A stretch of 64,000 bases of DNA from Pseudolysobacter antarcticus. GTDB lineage: Bacteria > Pseudomonadota > Gammaproteobacteria > Xanthomonadales > Rhodanobacteraceae. A program made the position numbers and the translations under genes. This document shows positions 22,087 to 30,699 of the stretch, one piece after another. Under the pieces are notes generated by a model that was not told the origin of the DNA, searched no databases, and saw nothing but the letters and a program-made list of their open reading frames with translations. The stretch lies in NCBI RefSeq assembly GCF_004168365.1, contig NZ_CP035704.1:3410001-3474000 (forward strand). The letters run 5' to 3'. Each line of letters starts with the position of its first letter. Within the stretch, counting starts at the first letter, position 1.

Positions 22087-22119
22087 AACCTCGCAGTAAT
22101 GCGGGGTTTTTTGTTGCCT
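22036..22119. repeat. 84-bp direct repeat, copy 2 (att-like)
   Basis: This is the second copy of the sequence at 21804-21887, of equal length, with two differences. It carries only the GCACCA end of the tRNA, preceded by unrelated sequence (CTCCACTT). That is what the distal attachment site of an element integrated at tRNA-Leu would look like. Confidence 0.85.
22085..22112 (+). terminator. Duplicated terminator hairpin in repeat copy 2
   Basis: This is the same CCTCGC/GCGGGG stem and six-T tail as the tRNA-Leu terminator, with loop AGTAAT instead of AGCGAT. It was carried along in the repeat and probably still works on + strand transcripts. Confidence 0.75.
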
Positions 22120-22199
22120 GGCGTGCGGAGCAGCCTCATTCCGGGCTGCAGAGCAATTTGGACTTTCGAACCAGCGCGTTCGGCGTGCAAATGGATTCG

Positions 22200-24320
22200 C
22201 TATTCAAAGCCCGCGCCGAATATCGTGTCCGACAGATCGAGCTCGTAGCGATAAATTCCAATCGCGCCGCCGACCGCAATTCGCCATGCACCCGGCACCA
22301 GCTTTTCGACAGCGAGCTGGTTGGGTTGCGCCATATGTTCGCCGAGGTAAGGTGTCGAAGCCAGCACATTGCCTGCTCCGTCGACTAGGTGCAACGCGCC
22401 TCCGCTGGAGACCAGAAGTTGATCAACGCGACCATCCAGTGGTGTTATTGCGTCTATGCTGTCACTGAGAGAAATCTGGCGAATATAGTGACGTGTTGCG
22501 GCATCGTAGAACGCGATTATCGATCCGGATTCAATGGCGATTTCCACCCCCGCAACACCGTGTGGCACTAAGACAGCACCGTTGTTCGCCACATCCAGCG
22601 TCCACGTTTCCAAGTGCGACAGCCGGTCGAATGCGCGCAGGCTCCCGGGCAGCACCGCAACGACTACGTCACCCGCACCACTGCTCGGGGAGAGGCCAAG
22701 CACGCCATTGATGGCAAAGGAGGAGGTGCCCATCCCGATCGAGTTCCAGATCGGTTGCCCTGACATCGTGAACGCCTGCAGCATTGCGCCATCGACCCAG
22801 CCAAGGTCGGGCTGGCTCGCGACTAGAATATCCTTTACTCCGTCGCCGTCCATATCAATCAAGATGGCGTCTGATATCGAGCGCGACGCGAACGGCCCGG
22901 TCGAGTAGGCGCCGAGTTGCAATGCCACCGTCTGGGACGTGCCATCAACGACTACGACGCGGCCATCGTATATGGCGCTTCCGGCCAGCACTATCAGCGG
23001 TGATTGAGGCACTTCGTTGTCGACGAGAATCCGGCTCGGCACGATTTGCATGGCACCGCCAGCGTTTCCGCTGGGGTCGGCAAGATCTGCGAGAGTCTTC
23101 CCGCTTGCCATGTCACTGATTTCCAGTCCGGCTGCTCCTTGACCCCAAATATTCGGTGCGTATCCCGTCAGCAGCTCCGACGTGCCATCGCTTTTAATAT
23201 CGCCGACGGCGGCAACGTTGAACTGAGAAGCCCGGCTGGTAGCGCGCCAGATAACGCCGCCGGTCTGGGCGCTCGCTATGCCTACGGTCAAATCATCTGC
23301 AAACAGGATCGCGTTCGTACCATTGCCATCGACGTCGGCCAGCGCCAGATACTTTGACGGAAAGTTCGCATTTGGCAGGGCTGTTGCCAGACCCGTGACG
23401 CCGTCGAGAATCTGCACCCCGCCGTTCGAACCTGCGAACAGAATCCTGGTATGGCCGTCGCTGAAGACGTCGCCTACAGCCAATGCCGTGACGGTGAAAT
23501 AAAGCCCGTTAGTGTACCCAAATAGCGGTGAATAAGGAGCCCCTGAAAAAACGGCCACCTGGTAGCCTGCGCCAACGAATTCTTTTGCAGAGGCGGGGCC
23601 AAGCGAGCCACTTGCCAAGAGGTAACCGAAAGAATCCGGATATTGCCATTCGACCTGCCCCGATGCTCCATCGAGTACCAAACCGGGAGCGCTACCGCCA
23701 AGGATGATCTCGAGCGCTGGATCAGCGTCGAGCTGTGCCAGCGTAATATCGCCGCTACCGCTGGAAGGATGCAGCCATTTCTGGGTACCTGTCGCTACGT
23801 CATAAACGCCGAGCTGCGAATCGGTACGGACTACGACCCGCGGCACGCTATCGCCGAAAACGTCGCCGACGGCTGCACCAGTCGGCGAAGCGAGCGTGGT
23901 GAATTGCTGAATAGGCGCAAGCGGCCAACCGCCGTACTCTCGTGCAATTCCATCATAGCCGACAGTCAAAACATGCGCCGCACCGACAGGTTGGCGCACC
24001 GCCAGCACACGAAACACCCCGGTATCGGGGATCAAAGTTTGCTGCTTGAACACGAACTCACCGCTGGCGGTCTTGCCGACAACAAACAACGCCGAGAGGT
24101 TGTTGGCGCCGGTAATTGCCACAAACGCGAAGTCTTCCTTGCCGTCTTGGTCAAAGTCGGCAACAGCGAATTGCCCGCGCTCTGGTTGTTCAAAGCCGGG
24201 GTAGTTATGGCCCAGCTCGCGGAACTGTGGTGGAAGTGGCGAGTCTGCGAGCGCCGACGGCGGCAGCGCGAACCAAGTAAGCACTAGCAGCATAACCAGA
24301 CAATGCAACACCTTCATCAA
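22200..24320 (-). CDS. Secreted FG-GAP/VCBS repeat protein
   Basis: This 706-residue protein has a signal peptide (MMKVLHCLVMLLVLTWFALPPSALA) and is therefore exported. It contains repeated FG-GAP-type calcium-binding loops, among them VADFDQDGKEDFAFV, LADVDGNGTNAILFAD and LIDMDGDGVKDILVAS. These suggest a beta-propeller of integrin-like blades. Such proteins are usually extracellular and often bind sugars or other proteins; no enzyme motif is visible. It ends SDTIFGAGFE, the same Ile-Phe-x-x-x-Phe-Glu tail as the BNR protein at 49039. It lies just beyond the tRNA-Leu repeat scar, but no mobility gene is near, so its link to the lost element is unclear. Confidence 0.8.
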   Translation of the reverse strand: MMKVLHCLVMLLVLTWFALPPSALADSPLPPQFRELGHNYPGFEQPERGQFAVADFDQDGKEDFAFVAITGANNLSALFVVGKTASGEFVFKQQTLIPDTGVFRVLAVRQPVGAAHVLTVGYDGIAREYGGWPLAPIQQFTTLASPTGAAVGDVFGDSVPRVVVRTDSQLGVYDVATGTQKWLHPSSGSGDITLAQLDADPALEIILGGSAPGLVLDGASGQVEWQYPDSFGYLLASGSLGPASAKEFVGAGYQVAVFSGAPYSPLFGYTNGLYFTVTALAVGDVFSDGHTRILFAGSNGGVQILDGVTGLATALPNANFPSKYLALADVDGNGTNAILFADDLTVGIASAQTGGVIWRATSRASQFNVAAVGDIKSDGTSELLTGYAPNIWGQGAAGLEISDMASGKTLADLADPSGNAGGAMQIVPSRILVDNEVPQSPLIVLAGSAIYDGRVVVVDGTSQTVALQLGAYSTGPFASRSISDAILIDMDGDGVKDILVASQPDLGWVDGAMLQAFTMSGQPIWNSIGMGTSSFAINGVLGLSPSSGAGDVVVAVLPGSLRAFDRLSHLETWTLDVANNGAVLVPHGVAGVEIAIESGSIIAFYDAATRHYIRQISLSDSIDAITPLDGRVDQLLVSSGGALHLVDGAGNVLASTPYLGEHMAQPNQLAVEKLVPGAWRIAVGGAIGIYRYELDLSDTIFGAGFE

Positions 24321-24513
24321 ATTCCCCTACGTGACGCCCCGCACAAGAGTATAGCGCCTGCCCCGCGGCTCGCAGATCGACGCACACTTCCGCCGTGCAA
24401 GCTATCTCACGCGAACGGTAGAGGCTCTGGCGAAAGCCGATCTTCTGCTCTGACCGTCGGCGCTGCCGCAGTTCAGTTTCGACTGCTTGTGTGCGCAGAG
24501 ATCGGACGCTTGG

Positions 24514-25392
24514 TTATGCCATCTCCACGATATCAACTGGCGCATTGCGTGCGCCAAACACTGCACCAATCGAAGCGCCGATGACCGCTGTGATCGCCAA
24601 CCATTGAAACCCATCGAGATGTTCATCGAGGAACAGCAAGCCGAGCAACGCGCCCATTGCCGGCTCGATGCTTACGAGAATGCCAATGGTGCGTGCTGGC
24701 AGTCGCGTCAACGCGTGCATCTCAAGCGAATACGGCAGCGCAGAACTCAGTATTGCCACGCCCACGGCGAACGGTAGTGCGGAAAGAGAGAACAGCGCGG
24801 CGCGGGCGTGCATTACGCCAACCGGCACAACCACGAGTGCGCCGATGGCCGAACCGAGCGCGACTGCGTCGCCGCCGAACGCGTTGCCTGCGCGGCGACC
24901 GAGCACAATATAAGTGGCCCAGCCGACCGCCGCACCCAGCGCATACAGCACGCCGACGGGATCGAGCGCTTGCGTTTGCGTGCGATACGGCAGCAGCAAA
25001 GCGAGCCCGGCCACCGCCAAGCCGGCCCACACAAAATCCAGCGCACGGCGCGACCCGATCAAGGCGATAGCGAGTGGACCGAGGAACTCCAGCGCCACCG
25101 CAATGCCCAACGGCACAGTGCGCAACGCCATGTAGAAACACAGGTTCATGATACCGAGCGTGAGGCCGTAACCCCACAACGAAGCCCAGTCGTGCCGACC
25201 GGTGAGGCGCCGCCACGGTTGCCGCAGCAGCCACAAGATCAGCGCGCCCAGACCGAGACGCATTGCAGTGGCGCCCTGCGCGCCTACGAGTGGGAAAAGT
25301 TGCTTGGCGAGCGTCGCGCCGAACTGGAACGAAAGCATGCCAAGCAGCAGCGCGCCGACGGGCAACAGAGGTGAAGTGGAACGTGATGACAT
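24514..25392 (-). CDS. EamA-family transporter, RhtA-like
   Basis: The 292-residue product has about ten hydrophobic segments and two EamA halves. It resembles RhtA, the E. coli threonine/homoserine exporter, in length (295 residues there) and in blocks such as GATAMRLGLGALILW, YGLTLGIMNLCFYMALRTVPLGIAVALEFLGPL and LPYSLEMHALTRLPARTIGILVSIEPAMGALLGLLFLDE. It probably exports amino acids or related metabolites through the inner membrane. ATG 25392 was chosen because the 26 in-frame residues before it are polar and unlike the family start. Substrate specificity is inferred only from resemblance. Confidence 0.85.
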   Translation of the reverse strand: MSSRSTSPLLPVGALLLGMLSFQFGATLAKQLFPLVGAQGATAMRLGLGALILWLLRQPWRRLTGRHDWASLWGYGLTLGIMNLCFYMALRTVPLGIAVALEFLGPLAIALIGSRRALDFVWAGLAVAGLALLLPYRTQTQALDPVGVLYALGAAVGWATYIVLGRRAGNAFGGDAVALGSAIGALVVVPVGVMHARAALFSLSALPFAVGVAILSSALPYSLEMHALTRLPARTIGILVSIEPAMGALLGLLFLDEHLDGFQWLAITAVIGASIGAVFGARNAPVDIVEMA

Positions 25393-25549
25393 GGCGCGGC
25401 TACTCTTTTCTGTATGATTTTTTCGTAACCACCAGTTTTTCGCGAGTGGCAATTCAATGCCAAGACTCAAAAAGCACGGCAGGGACTATGCAGTTCAAAC
25501 TTGAATTCACTACGACGCAAAATGCGACTTCATTATTCGCCGAGCCTTC

Positions 25550-26716
25550 TCATTTGCAACCTCTTCTCAGCCAACTCGCGAGGCCCACCGTGCTGCGCAT
25601 CGCCGGTCGCTCGATCAGCATGAAGGTGAAAAAACACAGCACGAGAAGAATCGGGGTGAGGCCAACGATGTATGCCCAGTGCATCGTAGGCGATAACGAT
25701 TCGGCTTGCTCCAAACCGATCACGAAACGAAATAGTATGAACAGCGCAATTCCGTGCAGCAGATAGATGCTGTAGGACATCTCGCCGAGCGTGCGCGAAA
25801 CGGGGTGCGTGAGAATGCCGAACAAGCTGTTGCCGCACGCGATCAGGATAAAAACGAGCGTCAGCAGCAGCATCGGCGCGATGCCTTCGATCGTGGGGAA
25901 CAAAACCACGATGGCGACGAGACAAGCGACGATGGCAGCGGATGAGGTATGCGTCGATGCGAGTGTCTGAAACCTGGACGATCTGGCGATAATCGCTGCG
26001 ATCATGCCGGCGCCGAATGCCGCCAGATACAGCCATTGCGGCTGCCAAACCAGCAGCATCAGCACAAGACAGATCACACTCGCGACGATGTAAAAAATGC
26101 CAACTCGTACGCGCGCCGCCAACGCGAGCAGCGGCAGCGCAAGATAGAAAAACCATTCGTACGGCAACGACCACGTGACGCTGGCGACGATCAGATAGGT
26201 GCCCTCGATATGGTTGAGATCCGGGGTGCCGAGAATCGTAAACGACAGCCAGCGTATCGCGCCGAGAGCGAGATGAGCGATCGAGTCGTTCAATACGCCG
26301 CCTGACAAGATCGCGACGATGCCGAACATGGCGACCATCGCAAAAAGATACAGCGGAACAAGCCGCAGCAAGCGCGAGACAAAAAGCCGCAGCCAGTCGA
26401 TCGGCTTGGCGCGTGCATCGAGCAGTTTCGAGAAAAACAGAAACGCGGTGATCATGAAAAACATGACGACACTGCTCTGTCCGAAATGCGTATAGAGATT
26501 CGACGGCGGGATCGTCCAGTCGTCGCTGCGCAGGAAAAAATACCAGATGCAGGCGTGGTGAAAAAACACGAACAACGCCAGATAACCGCGCAAGCCGTCG
26601 ATCGATGCGAAGCGCCCTTGTTGATCTGGCGCGCCGAATATTTTCGCGAGAAAAAAAGCGACGACGAACGCAATACACAACGCGGCAAGTGCGGGCAATG
26701 AGCTAACGACATCCAT
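25550..26716 (-). CDS. Acyltransferase 3 family membrane protein (OafA-like)
   Basis: This 388-residue polytopic membrane protein starts MDVVSSLPALAALCIAFVVAFFLAKIFG and then shows IDGLRGYLALFVFFHHACIW. That is the acyltransferase-3 signature R/H pattern, with the paired His-His predicted to be catalytic. Later blocks include VTWSLPYEWFFYLALPLLAL and LGEMSYSIYLLHGI, both typical of the family. Such enzymes O-acylate LPS O-antigen, exopolysaccharides or other glycans. Two other frames are open across the same region, but only this one has the membrane-helix pattern and the family motifs. It is followed by a small lipoprotein gene on the same strand, 57 bp upstream. Confidence 0.86.
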   Translation of the reverse strand: MDVVSSLPALAALCIAFVVAFFLAKIFGAPDQQGRFASIDGLRGYLALFVFFHHACIWYFFLRSDDWTIPPSNLYTHFGQSSVVMFFMITAFLFFSKLLDARAKPIDWLRLFVSRLLRLVPLYLFAMVAMFGIVAILSGGVLNDSIAHLALGAIRWLSFTILGTPDLNHIEGTYLIVASVTWSLPYEWFFYLALPLLALAARVRVGIFYIVASVICLVLMLLVWQPQWLYLAAFGAGMIAAIIARSSRFQTLASTHTSSAAIVACLVAIVVLFPTIEGIAPMLLLTLVFILIACGNSLFGILTHPVSRTLGEMSYSIYLLHGIALFILFRFVIGLEQAESLSPTMHWAYIVGLTPILLVLCFFTFMLIERPAMRSTVGLASWLRRGCK

Positions 26717-26773
26717 GCTTTGTCAGGCGCGGTCGGTATTCGATAACGAAGACGTGGCGTTGTTTTCGGCGAG

Positions 26774-27100
26774 CTACGGCGTCTTGCTCAGCTCGACACC
26801 ATCGACGGTCATCTTGATCGTACCGCCATCCTGATGCGGCGGCGTGGTCACGACAAACGTGGTCGACATCGCGCCTATCCCGACGTCGAAATTTTCGCCG
26901 CTGAAACCCTGCAGCGGGCCGGATACCGACTTCGATCCGCTGCCGATGGAGCGCTTGTAATCGACATGACCAGCCTGCGTGATCTGCAGATACATCTCGG
27001 GTGATTTCCACTCGCCGACAAACGCGGCCTTGTCCGCAGGCACCGGTTTGGCGCATGCACTCAAGCACAACAGCATGACCAGCGTGATGAAAAATCTCAT
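26774..27100 (-). CDS. Small lipoprotein of unknown function
   Basis: From ATG 27100 the 108-residue product begins MRFFITLVMLLCLSACAKPVPADKAAF, a lipoprotein signal peptide with lipobox LSAC. The mature part contains FVGEWKSPEMYLQITQAGHVDYKRS and GENFDVGIGAMSTTFVVTTPPHQDGGTIKMTVDGVEL. This pattern (G-x-W, then strand pairs) suggests a small lipocalin-like beta-barrel. The 28-residue in-frame extension upstream was rejected because the signal peptide would then be internal. It is 57 bp upstream of the acyltransferase gene and may be cotranscribed with it. Confidence 0.72.
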   Translation of the reverse strand: MRFFITLVMLLCLSACAKPVPADKAAFVGEWKSPEMYLQITQAGHVDYKRSIGSGSKSVSGPLQGFSGENFDVGIGAMSTTFVVTTPPHQDGGTIKMTVDGVELSKTP

Positions 27101-27329
27101 GGCGCACACCTCAATAAAAACCCCACTCGGATATTGCGCCGAGCGCGTTCTCAAATAAAGCGTTTCGGGCGAAATCATCGCCATCGTTACGCTGCGCGTC
27201 TCACAGCATTATTCGCGCGGGAACTTCCCGCCATGCTCGCCACTCAGTTCTCCCCGCATGCGAAACATCACGGACGATCCACCTCAGCAACATGATTTAA
27301 AAAACTAAAATCTCAACTGGAGTAGTCTC

Positions 27330-28079
27330 ATGCGTGTCATTTTTGCTTTGCTTTTTTCGTTCGTTTTGCTGTGGAATATCCAGACGGTTCACGCGCAAAC
27401 CGATGCGGCCCCAACCAACGCCGTGACTCAAAGTTGTACGCAATCCGCTGATCAGAATTCTTCCTACTCGCCGACGGCTGTCGTCCAGATCGATGATCGC
27501 AACGTATTCGACGGCAACTATCCAAATGCGCAGCGAATAAGTTTTGATAGCGTCGCCGGAGCCACGGCACCATTCAAGGTCAACAATGTTGAATTTCTTG
27601 GCGGTGGACTCGAACCGCAAGTATTGAATTCGCTGGTCGATTTGCCTGCAAGCTTCTGGTTCGGCGCACGGACGACATCAGCCAATTTTCTGCTCACGAA
27701 CTTGGCTGTGCAGATCAAGTTTCCGCGCGACATCACGGCGATGGGCATCGATATGCAATGCCTTGGGTGCGACAACCAGGGCCAGGCAACACCAATGGGC
27801 GCAATCCTGTTGAATGATCGTGGCGAGATGGTCAGCTACATGCCCAATTTTCCGTCGACACTCACTGGCCAACCGAGTAGCACACCCGGATTTGTCGGTT
27901 TCGTTGCCGACCGGCCATTCCGCTCGATCATGTTTCAACGCAATGGAAACTGGATGCTCGCCAATGTCCGTTATGTGCCTGCACCCATTGCCTCGCACTG
28001 CAGTTGTGCGCCAAATTGCCTGAGCATATCCGGCCAAGTTCCCGCTCTCGAAGGACGCGGCAAGGCCGATTTGCGATAA
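27330..28079 (+). CDS. Secreted protein of unknown function
   Basis: The 249-residue protein has a signal peptide (MRVIFALLFSFVLLWNIQTVHAQ) and a ribosome-binding sequence, TGGAG, about ten bases upstream. The mature part is rich in predicted beta strands, with FPRDITAMGIDMQCLGCDN, GFVGFVADRPFRSIMFQRNGNWMLANVRYVP. This general pattern is seen in the jelly-roll domains of PEP-CTERM-type exported proteins, but no PEP-CTERM tail is present. The C-terminus has four closely spaced cysteines (HCSCAPNC...) and ends in a basic stretch. No function can be assigned. Confidence 0.68.
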   Translation: MRVIFALLFSFVLLWNIQTVHAQTDAAPTNAVTQSCTQSADQNSSYSPTAVVQIDDRNVFDGNYPNAQRISFDSVAGATAPFKVNNVEFLGGGLEPQVLNSLVDLPASFWFGARTTSANFLLTNLAVQIKFPRDITAMGIDMQCLGCDNQGQATPMGAILLNDRGEMVSYMPNFPSTLTGQPSSTPGFVGFVADRPFRSIMFQRNGNWMLANVRYVPAPIASHCSCAPNCLSISGQVPALEGRGKADLR

Positions 28080-28258
28080 CGCTGATCGCGCGGGATCGTT
28101 GCATCTCAGCCCCCAAGGAAACCGGGCGGCGGCCTGTGAAATCACTCGAACGAACGCGCCGGGTTTAATTGTCCGGCGCGCACGTTCAATATCTTGCGAA
28201 ATTCATCCGTAACAGCGGCAACGCTCGTAGCCCATGCCGTACGGAATGCTACATTTTT

Positions 28259-28963
28259 TCAAGCAGGCACCGCGAGATAGACGCCCGGCTGCGCACTCAG
28301 CCCAGCTTTTACCTGACGCGAAATCGCATCGGCGAGCACTTCCAGATCACCGGCTTCGATACCTTGCAGCACAGTGTTCGCCACATCGCTCGGATTCGAT
28401 TTTGGCGCCTGCACATCCTTGACCATGTCGGTATCCATGTAGCCGACATGCACGGCCACCACTTGCGTGCCCTGCGCGCGCAACTCTTGGCGCAAGCCGT
28501 TGGTGAGCGACCATGCCGCGGCTTTTGATGCGCTGTAGCCGATCGAAGTCGGAAAGCTGACCCAGCTTAACGCCGACAATACATTCACCAATACGCCGCC
28601 GTTGTTCGCCGCGAGTACCGGTGCAAACGCCTTGCTCACGGCGAGCAAGCCGTAGACATTGGTTTCAAATTCGGCGCGCATATTCTCGGTCGTGCCCTGT
28701 GCCAACGCCGTGCCGCCGCGAATGATGCCGGCGTTGTTGATAACCAGCGTGACATCGCCGCACGCCTTGACCGCCGCGGCGATATCGTCGGCATTGGTGA
28801 CATCGAGTTTGATCGCCTGCACACCCGGCAAAGTGATACTGGCGGGATCACGCGCGGCGGCGTAAACCTTGCTCGCGCCGGCGGCGAGCAGTGCCTTGGC
28901 GAACGCGAGTCCTAGTCCACGATTGGCGCCGGTGACAAATGCAACTGAGCCTTTAATGTTCAT
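28259..28963 (-). CDS. Short-chain dehydrogenase/reductase
   Basis: The 234-residue product is a classical SDR: cofactor motif TGANRGLG near the N-terminus, NNAG at about residue 90, and the catalytic Tyr-x-x-x-Lys in GYSASKAAAWSLTNGL. AARDP after the second strand suggests NADP(H). The substrate is unknown. An AGGAGA sequence stands six bases before the start. A 22-bp operator candidate lies 31-52 bases upstream of the start and matches the one in the tetR/MFS promoter at 19 of 22 positions. The gene is therefore probably controlled by the neighbouring TetR and may act on compounds handled by the efflux pump. Confidence 0.88.
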   Translation of the reverse strand: MNIKGSVAFVTGANRGLGLAFAKALLAAGASKVYAAARDPASITLPGVQAIKLDVTNADDIAAAVKACGDVTLVINNAGIIRGGTALAQGTTENMRAEFETNVYGLLAVSKAFAPVLAANNGGVLVNVLSALSWVSFPTSIGYSASKAAAWSLTNGLRQELRAQGTQVVAVHVGYMDTDMVKDVQAPKSNPSDVANTVLQGIEAGDLEVLADAISRQVKAGLSAQPGVYLAVPA

Positions 28964-28993
28964 GGTTTATCTCCTGTGTTTATGAAAAAAGTT

Positions 28994-29015
28994 TTTATAT
29001 GACGAATATCATATT
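28994..29015. promoter_or_regulatory. TetR operator candidate before the SDR gene
   Basis: The 22-bp site contains the inverted repeat ATATGA (28997-29002) / TCATAT (29009-29014) with a 6-bp gap. It matches the site at 31305-31326 at 19 of 22 positions. It lies in the 66-bp spacer between hlyD and the SDR gene, placed to repress the SDR promoter. Confidence 0.6.
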
Positions 29016-29029
29016 CATGGGCAAATGTT

Positions 29030-30238
29030 TTATTGCTTGATGTTTGCCGTCGCGGCGATTGATGGCAAAGCCGGCGCAACCGATTCATCGCCGACTGTTG
29101 TTTTGCTCGGCGCTTTCAATGTCACCGTCACCGTGCTCGACAATCCCGGACGCAGCGCGGCGAGTGATGACTGCCCGATATCGAAACGAATCCGCACCGG
29201 CACGCGCTGCACGATCTTGGTGAAATTTCCGGTGCCGGGCTCGAACGGCAACAGCGAAAACTGCGAACCCGAGCCCGGTGCAAAACTCTCGACCTGACCC
29301 TTGAATACCACGCCGGGCAAGGCATCGATTTCGACGCTCGCCGATTGGCCGGCGGTCATGCGGCCGGTCTGGGTTTCCTTGAAGTTGGCGACCACGTACA
29401 GATCGTTGATCGGCACGATGCTGAGCAGGCGCGTGCCGGGCTGAACGTAATCGCCCTGCTCGACTTGGCGGTCGGCGACGACGCCATCGATCGGCGCAAA
29501 AATCATCGTGTGTTGTTGATCCTGCAACGCGAGATTGAGCGCCGCACGTGCACCGGCTACTGCCGCTTCGGCCTGCGCGAGATTGGCCTGCAAGGTCTGT
29601 CGTTTGGCGCGCGTGACCGCCGCCTGATTGCGACTCACATCGAACTGCGCACGACTGCGATCCGCATCCGCCACCGCGCTGATCGCCGCAGCGCGATATT
29701 GATCCGCATCGTGTTTCGCCACCGCGCCGGAGCCGACCAGATTATCGAAACGCTTGCGATCTGCCTGCGCGCGTTCGCTCTGCGCATCGGCGGAACGAAT
29801 CGAGGTCAAGGCCGAGCGAATATTCGACGCCGCAAGTTGCTCTTCCGCATCGAGCGCATTCAACGTCGCACTCGCCGCCGCCTGAGTTGCCTGTGCATTT
29901 TGCAGCGCCGCACCGGCAGACGCGACACGCGCATCGAACTCTTCCGCATCGATACGCAGCAACGCATCACCACGTTTCACTTGCTGGTTGTGCCGCACCA
30001 GAACTTCGGCCACGAGGCCGCGCACTTTCGGCGCGACGATCGAACTGTCGGCCTGCACATAAGCGTTGTCGGTCGACACCGAGGATTTCGGCGCCGCGAT
30101 ATAAAACGCACCGCCTGCGCCGAGCGCGATCGCAATCAGCACCGCGACGAGCGCCTTGCGCGAGAACATCGGACGAGGCGTTTTCATATCGGTCGGTGTG
30201 ATCGGCGTGGCTGCGACTTGCGCAGTTTCAGTGCTCAT
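29030..30238 (-). CDS. HlyD/EmrA-family efflux adaptor protein
   Basis: This periplasmic adaptor of a tripartite multidrug pump links an inner-membrane transporter to an outer-membrane channel. From ATG 30238 the 402-residue product has one N-terminal membrane anchor (about residues 29-48, RKALVAVLIAIALGAGGAFYI). It then has the lipoyl half VSTDNAYVQADSSIVAPKVRGLVAEVLVRHNQQVKRGDALLRID, a long alanine-rich coiled coil, and the return half IFAPIDGVVADRQVEQGDYVQPGTRLLSI. The upstream in-frame extension was rejected because it runs through the thioesterase gene. It overlaps that gene by four bases. The partner transporter is the divergent MFS gene; no TolC-type channel gene is in the window. Confidence 0.92.
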   Translation of the reverse strand: MSTETAQVAATPITPTDMKTPRPMFSRKALVAVLIAIALGAGGAFYIAAPKSSVSTDNAYVQADSSIVAPKVRGLVAEVLVRHNQQVKRGDALLRIDAEEFDARVASAGAALQNAQATQAAASATLNALDAEEQLAASNIRSALTSIRSADAQSERAQADRKRFDNLVGSGAVAKHDADQYRAAAISAVADADRSRAQFDVSRNQAAVTRAKRQTLQANLAQAEAAVAGARAALNLALQDQQHTMIFAPIDGVVADRQVEQGDYVQPGTRLLSIVPINDLYVVANFKETQTGRMTAGQSASVEIDALPGVVFKGQVESFAPGSGSQFSLLPFEPGTGNFTKIVQRVPVRIRFDIGQSSLAALRPGLSSTVTVTLKAPSKTTVGDESVAPALPSIAATANIKQ

Positions 30239-30699
30239 TTTTCGATCACCAATAATGTCGATGTCGCCGATGCGTAGAGTTTTCCATTCGCATCGATCAG
30301 CCTGGCTTCGGCGAAAGCAACACGTCGACCGATGCTGATCACACGCCCTTCGGCGCGCACCTTTCCGGTCTTGTCGGTCAGCGCTTTGTGGTACGCGACC
30401 TTGAGTTCCAGCGTGGTATATCCCTGCGTCGTACTGAGGCTCGCGTGCACCGCGCAACCGCATGCCGAGTCGAGCAATGTGGCGGCGTATCCGCCGTGCA
30501 CCATGCCGATCGGATTGTAGGCATGCAGGCCGGGGATGCCTTCGAATACCGCGCTGCCTACGGCGACTTCAACCAAGGTGAAATCGAGCGAATCACCAAT
30601 ACCCGGACGTTTGCCGCCGGCGATCAGCGCCTGCAATTGTTGCAACCCAGTGAGACTCGCCGAATTCTGCGAACCGGTGATTTCGTTGACCATATTCAT
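30235..30699 (-). CDS. PaaI-type hotdog thioesterase
   Basis: The 154-residue product is a single hotdog domain of the PaaI/YigI type. The motif GMVHGGYAATLLDSACGCAVHASL carries the HGG with the nearby Asp used in hydrolysis of aryl- or acyl-CoA thioesters. LELKVAYHKALTDKTGKVRAEGRVISIGRRVAFAEARL follows as the typical second half. It overlaps tetR upstream and hlyD downstream by four bases each, so the three genes form a tightly coupled operon. Why a thioesterase is produced with an efflux adaptor is unclear; it may release or detoxify an acyl compound that induces the system. Confidence 0.88.
   Translation of the reverse strand: MNMVNEITGSQNSASLTGLQQLQALIAGGKRPGIGDSLDFTLVEVAVGSAVFEGIPGLHAYNPIGMVHGGYAATLLDSACGCAVHASLSTTQGYTTLELKVAYHKALTDKTGKVRAEGRVISIGRRVAFAEARLIDANGKLYASATSTLLVIEK

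Noticed and set aside
25533-26678. A second long - frame over the acyltransferase gene
   Set aside because: Only the 25550-26716 frame has membrane helices and acyltransferase-3 motifs.
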